A DNA stretch of 64,000 nt. Source: Zygnema circumcarinatum. Its lineage: Eukaryota; Streptophyta; Zygnematophyceae; Zygnematales; Zygnemataceae. This document shows, one piece after another, positions 21,701 to 32,100 of this stretch. The DNA is taken from the NCBI GenBank assembly GCA_037447605.1, contig CM074811.1, positions 890,757 through 954,756 on the forward strand, read 5' to 3'. The translations under genes were made by a program, and so were the position numbers. Positions within the stretch are counted from its first letter, which is position 1. The number at the start of each line of letters is the position of its first letter. The notes under the pieces were generated by a model that saw only the letters and a program-made list of their open reading frames with translations, did not search any database and had not been told where the DNA came from.

Positions 21701-23634
21701 ATTTTGATGCTCCTGAGGGAGGGAAATCAAGAAATCAAAAGCCTTCACAATGGTTACAGGAATACAAGAACCGTTTTGTGTGTGGTGATCAGTCAGTCAC
21801 GAATCAGTTTAATCACATTCAGAACTGTGTCCCGAACGACTGACCTATGGAGTGAAGCAAGATTCACTTGGCATCGTTCACTTCAGAATCGACAAGAGAG
21901 TGGAAGACAGAGGTCAGATAGGAAGAGCAAGAGAGGGAGAGAAAGAGGAGAGAGAGAGAGGGAGCAGGGGACGAGTCAAGAGGCATTTTACCAAATAAAG
22001 CGGTTTGAAGCGCCGTACGTTGCTCTGTACATCGATCCTGCAAGCAACCGAACAATTCGATTGAGAAATTTCAGCGCGTAAACAAGTGAAGTTGGTGCAC
22101 AACAGCATCCCATCGAGTTTCTCTCTCTCTCTCTCGCTCTGACTCGCTAACCTCTCTTTACCATTCACAGACTATGCCTGAATACTTTCTTTAAACTAAA
22201 CTAGCCTGCTTGCACACAAAGAAAAATGTGAAACTGTGAAACTGCACCATAGAACGTCTCCCATGCCGGTGATAAAGGCGCGAGAGTATCGTTGAATTTC
22301 TTCAGCATGCGCCGCAGGGGCTTCAAATAACTGGTGGCCAGAGAGGGGAAAGGAGAGAAAAGTCAAGTTCAAGAATTTCCTTAATGACCAAAATAAGCGA
22401 CGAAACGTGCCATAAAGTATGACTTCCTTTCTGTATGATTTCAAACTTTCACGGTTAACGAGGGCAATAAGGAGAGGCGTGTGCATAGCTTTGTGGATTA
22501 ATTTGTGAATGAAAAATCATAGTCTTGCATTAGAAGGTTCAAATTTGTCAATAAAATCGACAGTAAGGATCATCGAGTATGCGGGCATAAACCATCGCTT
22601 CTTGATTCACTAATGATAAAGCAGCCACATCCAGTGCCCTTGTATTAGACGCTTCTTCTAACTTCTTACAGACACCTAATAATTTACTAACTTGCGCTCT
22701 CTAGAAGCGAAGAAAACATGGGACTTCAAGTCTTTTAGTGCGACAAGGACCATACCCATTGATGGAGCAATAGGGTAAATATTTGAGAGGTAAAAGGCTG
22801 ACTCCACAGCGGGGAAAACAGAGGGAGTAAAGCGTCTCCATCGTCAGGTTTCTGTGCATAGTGTTCCGCCAAAATTTCGTAAAAACAAACTGAACTGTTT
22901 TGTTCGCTGTTCGATGGCTCCTTTGTCTCCCCATAGAGGAGGCCTTCAACGAGCGGTGTATACAATCACACACAAAAAAAAAACAATCAGATGAAGGGAG
23001 AACTGGCTTAAAGGAACGGATGAGCATGCTTATAAGGTGAACGAGCTTCCCCTAAAAATATTAAGAGGATACAAGGTACATGGCGTCTCATGACGCAGAA
23101 TAAAACGTGACACAGCCCAACAGCGAAGCTATCTCTGCTCCGTCGACTAAAACCGACTAGACAGTTCATTCTATGCTCAATTTGGAAGAGCCATCACAAG
23201 TTTTATGAGGTAAAATTTAAACGACGAGATTGCCATTGCCGGAATTCAACATGCAGCTATGCAAATTTAAGCATAAAAGCACCTCCCTTTCTCCTCACAC
23301 TCCTCACGTCTCATTCTCTTCGTTCGCTGATCTTCTGACTAGCACTTTGCCCTCCTTCCCTCTTCCTTCTCTCCTTCTTTAATTGCTTCAATTTCCACAT
23401 ACCTTGCGCTCTGCTATCCACCTCGAAAGCCACATCCGTGAACAGCTGTCGCAGCAACTCCTGCCGCTGCGCCGTTGAAGAATTGGAGCCTGCCTTCCTC
23501 AGCTTCCGCTGCACCTCTTCAATCAGTCGGTCCCGATAGGGAGACTCGGGCAGAGCTCTCCTTCTCGCCAGGCTGCCCTTGCCACCATCCACACCGTCCA
23601 AACTCTCCATTCCTGAAGACTCCGCTCGCACCAT
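18476..23634 (-). CDS. conserved plant-type protein of unknown function
   Basis: Ten exons on the minus strand: 23634-23403, 22943-22756, 22330-22248, 22037-21992, 21519-21463, 20996-20942, 20425-20325, 19868-19805, 19217-19084, 18649-18476. All nine junctions keep phase and give 377 residues. Several short blocks match a conserved plant family that I recall but cannot name: SPYRDRLIEEVQRKL, LLLHQWLFEAP, DVLWIDVQSNVRRF, ARRDLVHLLCRFFFFY, LQKIKVEPVLLRFLE, SPGGPLFPTRAVRHTA and VGRRFRNLISLGFRVLHPAYWP. The conserved C-terminus is hydrophobic and aromatic, perhaps membrane-associating. There is no catalytic motif I can point to. The start (MVRAESS) is the least certain part. Introns contain long C/T runs in the sense direction and, in the last intron, a (CT)n run. 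Confidence 0.85.
18669..18711. repeat. (GA)n microsatellite
   Basis: About 20 uninterrupted GA units within the last intron of the minus-strand unknown-function gene, directly upstream (in gene sense) of the final exon's acceptor, where it reads as (CT)n. Confidence 0.95.
20465..20905. repeat. long purine tract, intronic
   Basis: About 440 bases made almost wholly of A and G on the plus strand (GAGAGGGG-type words), inside intron 20426-20941. In the sense of the minus-strand gene it is pure pyrimidine. Long open frames on both strands across it are composition artefacts. Confidence 0.9.
21164..21245. repeat. GAGA-rich tract, intronic
   Basis: A GAGAGCGAGAGAAAGAGAG-type run in intron 20997-21462 of the minus-strand unknown-function gene. 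Again it is pyrimidine-rich in the gene's sense. Confidence 0.85.
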
Positions 23635-24700
23635 CCAAGAGGTTTGACAGTCGCAGATTCAGACCAACATTCTGCTGTGTTACAAGCTGGCCAATCTTTT
23701 CTGATGGGTAAAGGGAGCGCTCTCCTGCAACAATGAGCGTTTCATCGTTTCTGCTGCTCTGTCCCCGCCCCTTCCAAGAAACGTAACTTGCAAAGAGATC
23801 CAATATTCTTCAATATTCTTCTTCCCGCTCTCTCCCCCTCCTCCCTGCCTCCCTCCCTCCACGAACTCTCTGTACTCCCGCCCCTTTCTCAAACTCTCTC
23901 CTTGCCTGCCTCTCCCACTCTTTCCCCCTTCTCCCTCCCCCGAGAGACGTACAGGCTCTCCCTCCCTCCCTTCGGGCCCTCTCTCTACTCCCCTGTCCTT
24001 ACCACCCTCTCCCTCCCCCACTAGTAGTGACCCCTCGGGCTCTCCCTTCCTCCCCTCCCTCTCCCTCTCCCTCTCCCGCAGCGCTGACGTGTCCCTGATA
24101 ACTTCCCCTGCCTCCTCCAGCGCGCTCATTGGCCGCAGCCTTCCGGAAGCGTTCCACGGCCGCCACGTGGCGCTTCACCGCTGCTGCTGACGCGGACTGC
24201 CGCTACCTGCCAAGCGGCTCTGCAAACCCTAACGCGTCTCCATGCAGTTGAAGTTCCAGTTCTGCATTTCAAACTCAGACGCCACATGGAAACACATTGG
24301 CGCAACCGGCTGGCTGTACGGCCAACCCCGATCGGCCGTACGGTCCGGCTCTGTCTTAAGTCCGTCCGTACGGTCCCAGGTGCGGTCCATCCGAGCGGTC
24401 ACCTTTAGGAGGGTGGCCGTACAGAGTCGTAGTCCGCTACAGTACTGTACTGTACAGTCTGATCTTCATAGGGCCGTACGACAGACAGTACGAGGGCCCG
24501 TCAGCGCGTGGAGGACTGACGACTCAAAGTGTACGGCAGGCCGCAACGAGTCGACGACAGTCGTCCGGTGAACGGTTTCGGGCGTACGGCACAATTGCTA
24601 TGAAGTGTGATCGTCGATTTCGGTATACACGTGGCGGCAAGCGGTCGGAACCCTGCCACGTGGGAGGCCGTGGGCACGAGGGAACGCATTTGGGCCGACA
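23635..24700. other. upstream of the unknown-function gene: pyrimidine-rich then GTACGG-rich
   Basis: 23815-24085 is C/T-rich low-complexity sequence. 24310-24600 is one of the densest GTACGG/CCGTAC islands, with an overlapping ACAGTACTGTACTGTACAGT palindrome at about 24440-24459. No gene supported. Confidence 0.5.
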
Positions 24701-24704
24701 TTGG

Positions 24705-24840
24705 TCGTCTGGTTTGGTCAAAACCCCCCTGATTTGGTCATCATGGTCTGGTTAGATCAATACGGCCTGGTTTGGTTGAGACTGTCTGGTTTGGTCAATG
24801 CGGTCTGGTTTGGTCAATGCGGTCTGGTTTGGTCAATACG
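24705..24840 (+). repeat. 19-bp tandem repeat (GTCTGGTTTGGTCAATGCG)
   Basis: Three near-perfect units at 24784-24802, 24803-24821 and 24822-24840, preceded by degenerate CTGGTTTGGTC units from about 24708. It ends exactly where the purine minisatellite starts. Confidence 0.85.
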
Positions 24841-25240
24841 GGAGAGAGGGAGGGAGGGAGAGGGGAGAGAGGGAGGGAGAGGGGAGAGAGGGAAAAAGAG
24901 GAGAGAGGGAGGGAGGGAAATGGGGAGAGGAGAGNNNNNNNNNNAGGGAGGGAAATGGGGAGAGGAGAGAGGGAGGGAGGGAAAGGGGGAGAGGGGAGAG
25001 AGGGAGGGAGAGGGGAGAGAGGGAGGGAGGGAGGGGAAGGGGGAGAGAGGAGAGGGGAGAGAGGGAGGGAGAGGGGAGAGAGGGAGGGAGAGGGGAGAGA
25101 GGGAGGGAGAGGGAGAGGGAGGGAGGGAAAGGGGGAGAGGGCAGAGAGGGAGGGAGGGAGGGAGAGGGGGAGAGGGGAGAGAGGGAGAGAGGGAGGGAGA
25201 TGGGAGAGCGGGAGGGAGGAGGAAAGGCGGGCAGGGCAGG
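24841..25240. repeat. GGGAGAGAGGGAG purine minisatellite with an assembly gap
   Basis: About 400 bp of imperfect GAGAGGGAGGGAGAGGG units, interrupted by ten N at 24935-24944. The 24 bases before the gap (GGGAGGGAAATGGGGAGAGGAGAG) recur straight after it, so the gap may be an unresolved overlap. Translations across it are meaningless. Confidence 0.9.
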
Positions 25241-25995
25241 GAGGGTAAATGAGGTTCGCGGTGGTTTCGTATACCTGCACTGTTCATTTCTGGTCTTTAG
25301 AAAACGCATGTGTTCCCTTTTGTTGAGCCATGCAGCGCGGCCCCATGCAGCATGCGCAGACACCGCAAAAGGAAGCTGCGATGTGCCAATTCAGAAAAAA
25401 ATTGAGTCGCATTCGGAACCTTCCGGGCGAGTATGTGCAGGGAGTGAAGAGTCTGTTGCTCAGATGCGAAGGCTGATGTGTGGAGGAAGCTTGTCATTGG
25501 TCCGAGAGGAGGAGACAAAAGGAACAACAAAAGAGATTACTTGATTCTTGCAACAGATAAGCTCTATACATCGTGGAAACCTTTTCAAATAAATACCTAT
25601 CTCCTTTTTGGAGTTGCTAAAAACCCTAAAGGCCGTAAACCCTAAATGGAAAACTCAGTCATGGTGCCCAAGGCCATGCATGGCTTGAGCTGCCTTCATA
25701 CATGGCGGCTGCCATCTCTCACATTCAACTTTTATAAGTGAAAATTGATCAGCAATCTTCTATTTACAGAGAAAGCCGCCATCGGAGGAATATCAAAGAG
25801 AGGGGAGGGGGGTAGTAACTGAGCTCAATTTTTAAATTATGAGAACAGTGTTGAGTTCCATGGAACGGTGAAGCCTATGGGGTATGAGGTTTGGCCGAAA
25901 GGGATGGGGGGGTACGTGAGGTATACATAAGGGCCGTAGTACTCTTCAGGTAACACTGCGAATGAGTCAAAAGAAACCAACAAGAGCACAAAGGT
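25241..25995. other. intergenic, no supported gene
   Basis: Spacer between the purine minisatellite and the 3' end of a minus-strand gene. It has two plant telo-box-like AAACCCTAAA words at 25620-25650. No exon pattern seen. Confidence 0.5.
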
Positions 25996-26306
25996 TTACA
26001 ATTCTTCTTCGCTCTCGTTTGTCTCTTTCACTAGTTGATTTAATCTTTTCTTTGATTCTTGAAATTCTTCGCTCTCAGAAACAAACCTATGAGAGGCAGC
26101 TGCAGCAAACTCAACACGCAAGGGCCAAACAAATGAGGCAAAGGAAGGGCAGGGAAAGAGAGAGAAAAAGTGATACCTCGGAAATGGAGGTTCCGTATGG
26201 CCTCTGCTATTTCTATGCAGCCCCAGAAGATGCCTGCAAAGAAAGTGTACATAACTAGGAGAGCCACAGTGATCGATGCTGCATCGCAGAACAATATATC
26301 GGAACC
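25996..26306 (-). CDS. 3' exons of a membrane-protein gene (partial model, unknown)
   Basis: Two minus-strand exons join in phase. Exon 26306-26177 encodes GSDILFCDAASITVALLVMYTFFAGIFWG..., one clear membrane helix followed by IEIAEAIRNLHFR. Exon 26099-25996 encodes a charged, probably helical tail ending KETNESEEEL and a TAA stop. The 77-bp intron has clean GTATCA and CTGCAG ends. A possible short upstream exon (QAYQEPSPL) lies at about 26681-26655, but I could not extend the gene to a start; further exons may lie between 26400 and 27900. I do not recognise the family. Confidence 0.45.
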
Positions 26307-29166
26307 CTGAATTAGATAAAGACAGCCTTCTTTCAGGGTTGACAGGACCCCTAAACCAACCCCCAGCCCCTAAATCATAACTATAGCCGCACACAGTATA
26401 GAACATTCAAAAGTAGAAGAGCTCCGAATGTGGAGCTGTTGTACTGAACCGTTAAGGATATCACGCACAAGAGGTGAGAGGAGATATGAGGAACAAAAGC
26501 GATAAGGACATGACGTTATGCAAAATGTTAAGAAGTTGCAGGGTCTCATTTAAGAGTGAAAAAAAGAAAATTAAGGGTAGAGCATGTACCCCAATCGAGC
26601 CAGCTGATACATTTCACCCACGAAAAGAAGGACTCTTTCTTTGGCGTGTTGCTTACGAGTGGTGACGGCTCCTGATACGCCTGCTGCAATGTGAACACGG
26701 AGCAGAAATGTTTTGAGCAGGATGGAAAAGGAAGAGCCTCCTCTCCCACATTTGCTAATCAAAAGAAATGCTCACAGAATGAATACATTCTCTTCCCTAC
26801 TCCACCCGAGCAGAGATTCTCCTCTTCTTTTGACTCAAGGAACTATTGCAACCGTACGCTTTAGGACTTCCACAGAAGAAAAATCAGCTTTCAAAGAGCT
26901 GGTATTGATAGGATGGCATAGGTGATCCGAAGGCTCGGATTGGACGACAATGATGATGCTTTTGATGATAGACGGACCTGAAGACATGAAGCTATAATAT
27001 GTACTGTACAAAAGTTTGAGGTACATATTTCTCCTGCAAAGTTTCCTTTTTCAACATTTCCTTCTTGACACAGGTTGACCTTCAATAATCCATTCTCCAA
27101 AATATAAAATTCCCAGTCCAGAATACTATACTTGTTTTGTACAATGAACGCGCTTTTTTTCCACTCACGTTCTCCTCGGACTCATGGTCTCCCTCCACTA
27201 CTCTACACTTTCTTCACTCTCTCTCTCGCTCTCTCTTCCCCCCACATTCTCTCCCTCTCATTCTTCCCCCCGCCCTGCCTCTTTCCCCCTCTCCCCCTCC
27301 CCTCCATCTCTCTCTCTCTCCCTTTCTCCCCCTCCCTCCCTCTCCTTTCTTTCTCCCTCTCGTTCTCTCCGTAGGTTCGTTTAGTTCTTCAGCCCGATTC
27401 CGACTTCCCTTACCCTATCCCTCTATCTTCCTCACCAATCCAATCTTCTAAGTTCCAGAAATCCGTGCATTTCCCCCACATACACAAGCTCCCTCCCTTC
27501 CAGAACTTCTCTCACGTTTTATCCCTACACCCCCCCCCCCCTTCAGATAAAAGAAGGCCACTCACCATCTCTACCTCTGTGTACCGCCCGTACTCCATTC
27601 CTGCAGCCTCTCAACCTTCAAGGGAGACAGCGCCCGAGCTAAGAGGGAGGGAGGGATGGAGGGGATGGGAGGAGGGAGCGGGAGTGGCGAGGGAGAGGTG
27701 GAGGGAGAGCGAGATGGTGAGAGGGAGGGCGAGGGGACGGATACCGCAACTCGACGTCAGCAGGCCACTTTGCGGTGGCGAAGAGCCAATTACCAGACGA
27801 CACGTATTGCACTGCTTGAATATGACGTCACTATAAAAACTGATTTCGATCTCGTGAATCTCGCATGGAGCTGCTGTTATCGTAGCTGCCGACCCTCTCC
27901 ACAGTTACGTGCTCCCAGTTCTGTTCACCTAAGATTACATAGAACGACGTGGACTGAGAGATAATCTCCATCGCGAAATTCCCGTTAAGACAGAAAGAGT
28001 TAATTTGCGACGCCCCTTGTAAGTTACAAGGGATGGGTTACGATTATATATTATATATTATATTATACAACTGTGACGAATAGATAACGGCTGATATATA
28101 TTAATTTACAACGCCTTTACAACATGTACGGTAGTACGGTCGTACAACTGTACGGTAGTATGCGGCCCGAGCACGAGCAGACAGAAAAAACCAGACGAAC
28201 GCATTTCGCAACGCCAACGCCAAAACGACCTAATTTTGGTATAGTACGACCGTACGACCGACCGAGTACGGTCGTACGGTCGTTAATTGTTCAAAACGAG
28301 TGGGTATAATATATGTAATAAACTGTTTTACTTTGTAATATATTACTAATTTTAAACCCGTTGTAAATTATATAATATATTCGGAATTTATAACGCGGGC
28401 CATCCCTACTTGTAACTAACTGGCCGTGGACCCTGCGCACTGCCATGGGCGAATTGATGAACCAATAGGTAGGCGCCACGTGTCGTGAACTGGTTTGACC
28501 GTTTGACCTGCCTTACACGTGCGATTCCCATTGCCCACTGCTCCATTGCCGCCGCCGAGACTTAGACTCTAGAGGCGACCATTGTTCCCTGGCAATGATG
28601 TGTTGTTGTTGTTCGATCTGGAGAACCATGCACGAGAATTACCTACCTTATAATACTATAACGCTGGTTCTAGGGCCGCATTCTTGAGCCTAGGATTTTC
28701 AGCCGTGGCTTTTTTCATTCGTCTTTGGGTCCTACGTGAGCGCCCTATTCACAGCACTGCCACTGTGCCAATGCAAAGCAAACCGACTGTACGTGAAGAG
28801 TCGGCAAAACAAGGACATTGGGCATAAAGATGGTGCATCTTTTCATGCCTGCAAAGGCTAACGATAAAAGCCTCTGAACCCTAAAACGCTGTGCTCAAGT
28901 TCAACCTACTTGCCTCCGTTCATTTCACTCCGGTGCCCACACTGAGGGAAAGGCAAGCTTTTTCCTTCTCACTAAAAAATAAAACTAAGTTTCCCGAGTA
29001 CTTGAATTCTGCTTCTAATGTAAAACTTGCTCTGTTCCCAAAAAGAGTGAACTGATTTGAACAAGGCCCACTGCACGCTGTCACTCGAATGCCTAAAGCA
29101 AGTGGGTTCGATGGACGAGTGAGCTTCACGACCCCTTCAGTTGACTTCCGTTGAAAAACGAGGATG
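26307..29166. other. intergenic or unresolved 5' part of the membrane-protein gene
   Basis: The minus strand at 26984-26842 has an exon-like frame (IIVVQSEPSDHLCHPINT) that may belong to the gene above. 27215-27375 is a C/T tract. 28030-28085 is AT-rich (TATATTATATATTA), and 28120-28280 is a dense GTACGG island. I see no complete gene. Confidence 0.35.
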
Positions 29167-32100
29167 TCATGCCTGCCACGGAGAAAGCTCCGATCGGCGA
29201 GCCATGAGGCGGTCGTCGTCATCATCATCAATATTCACCACTCCTCGGCATACCGCGGAGCCGCAATGACAGGGGAGGAGCTCGTCTTTGGAGTTGAACC
29301 TGTTCAATGTTTGCACAAGGGAGAGGGAATTGGAGGGGGGGAAGCGGGAGGGGGAGGGTGAGGGCGAGGGAGAGAGGGAGTGGAGATAAGTGGGAAGGAG
29401 GAACTCGTGACCATTGCATTCAGAGCATGAGTAGATCCCAAGGATACAAGAGAAGGGGTTCTCACATCAGTACACATGGCCCCCACCTCCGGGCCCTCTC
29501 ACCCCTCCCTTACCTTTCCGTACTCTCAGCCCCCCCTTCTCCCTCTCTCTACCCTGCTGTCTTCCTCTCTCATCCCCGTCCGCCAGACTGCTACTTCCAA
29601 CCTCGTCCGCCCCTTTTTCTCTGCCTCTTCTGTTTCTTTCCCTTAGTCGCCATGCTTATGACTGAGATTATAACTGCAGATTCAGGTGTCTGTGGTATGT
29701 GAATTCCTATCCACAAAGGCCACGGCCATAGGTTATGTTCTCAGCCACGCACCTGTAGTCATATGTAAGCTCCTCTCCTTGAATGATATCTCGTTTAGCG
29801 AATATAACAATATGGTCCTCTTTGCCAGCCGTCACCACTCGTGAATAGCAATTGGGCTGTTCCAGAAACTCCTAAAAGACACTGCTTCAGTAATGGTTTT
29901 TGGTTTTTGACCTTATTTGTCCAACTAGGGAAGAGAACAAAAACAACCAAAATCATGCACCCAAATGCGGAAAACGTTTTACACACTGCAATATTCAGCT
30001 TTTCCCAACCCTCCAGTTTGACGTTAAGCAGAAATGGCTCGCTAGAACATGTGTGTGCCTTCTTATCAAGGGACGATCACTTCCGGTGAGATAATACCCC
30101 AAAAGCCGGAAAATAGAACAATGCCACTCAGGATTGAATCCCTGACCTCAGCCCTTAGATAACTTCAGATAAATTATTTGCTGCTTCCATTGAAAACATG
30201 AGTAGGAGACCCGACTTAAACTGACTTCCAAGCAGATGCCGTTTTACAAGGTTATGCAGTTTTAGCTTTAAAAAATTCACAGATTTCTCACGTGACATGA
30301 ATGGTTGATCAGATGTGCCATGCTGCCGCTTCTGGTCGCATCCACCACGCGCTCTGCATCAATTCTAAACATGTACGTTCCTGCACCCTGTAGAGTTTGC
30401 GCCCCTTCTTCCCGCTTACGAATCTGGTCTTCTTCTAATAGTTCAAATTGACAGTAGCACAATCGTATGAGGTACTCTCGTTACCATTAGCATACTGAAC
30501 AGATTATTCTTATTTTCTCGCACCAACAACCTCCCAAGCAGCCAAAAACTGTTGGTAAGCTGCCCAATGCACCCAATTCACTCTCGTCCTACCCTCCCTT
30601 TCGCCGATTATGAGAGAGTGCACCAGCCTATCTAATTCGAAAATCTCTTCATTTGACTTTACTACATCATTCGTTTCCATCAGGAAGGCACATTCACATC
30701 AGAAGTAAATGCGATAGCAGCCACATTGGCTCCAAAGGGGCCAAGCCACTCCATAGAACCTTGCCACTTTCCCCTTTATCCTAAGGTAACTGCAGCGGAA
30801 ACAAGTTTTCCCTCTGCACACCTTCAAATTCCACATTTGTTCGCTATAGTTACCATCACTCACCACAAGCGAGTCGTAGCAACGGCGCTCTCTGATATCT
30901 GCGATGATTGGTCTGACAACCTCCCCTGCATACTCGATCATCTGCAAAGATGCAGTCATTTACGAGTCCCTTCAATTCACCGAAATACCCTTTTTAGCAA
31001 CTACAAAGTGGAGACTCGGACTTTGGAAATTCTTTTGTCCACCGCTGATGCAAAGGTCATTCATAGCAGGATGCACTCTGAAATGGACCTTAGTAAGCTC
31101 AAAATAATGTGCGCATGATTACTGCTTTCATGCTACGAAGGCCAATCACTCAATACTGCACTCTATGAACATGCTAATGTACAGAAAACAACAACAGAGA
31201 GTGGCGGCACGCACTTGCCATTCCATACTACAGCTTTTCCAATCACGAACAACTCTAGTGGTTGTTGGGACATGTCAAGCTTTCTAAGCCAGCCATATTC
31301 AGGGGTCATATGATCTTGATACTCAGTTATCCATGGTTACTAACTGGAATGGTTCGTACAACGCACCATATCACCAGCTTTATGCTTTGCTTTTGCAAAG
31401 AGGCCCCAACCATGGATCGCAGATTTCCCTGCAACACCCATGTTCCCAATGAATGAATGTCATGCCCGCATTGAGGTTCGTCACACGCTCGACCTTTATG
31501 AAGAGCCTGACACAAAAACTCGACTGCTTGCACTCTACATAACCTGAAAGAACAAGACTAACGCTGCCCATGATAAGTGGCATTACTGCCTTGCCAGTCT
31601 ACCCAATCACTAGGCCGCTAATTATCGCTTTCGCTTCACAAAGTCGTCTGGTAACCCAGAGCGACACTGACAAACCTACAAGTACAGAAATTTCTCAAAG
31701 TGAGTGAGAAAAAATACAAACTCTAAAATCTGCAAAAAAACGGTGGCCACAGGAACGGTCATTACTCACCAAAGACCAAGCGCGCGTGCAATGAACCCTG
31801 CATCTTTCGGAACCGATCGGACATGGAAAACAAGGATTTCTCCTCTTTCAACACTTCATCCTTTGCTGTCGTCCCCTCTTCATTGCTTTTATGAACTTGA
31901 ACAGGGTTGCTTGGTAGTCCTGACGTGCCACTTTCCTCAGCTTTCCACCTCCCAGCACTTCCCTTTATCCAGTGCCAATTCCAAAGGGCTTCTGCCACCC
32001 TGACAGGTGGCATTTTTCCACGATTCGCCAGGCTCGCAACTCGAGCACTTGAAAGAATGTAAGGCAAGTTTTCGACAAAGTTTCGTTTAGTCATGGCGGC

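Noticed and set aside
24701-25544. Several 150-250 residue frames on both strands
   Set aside because: They run through a purine minisatellite and a stretch of N; there is no codon pattern beyond repeat composition.
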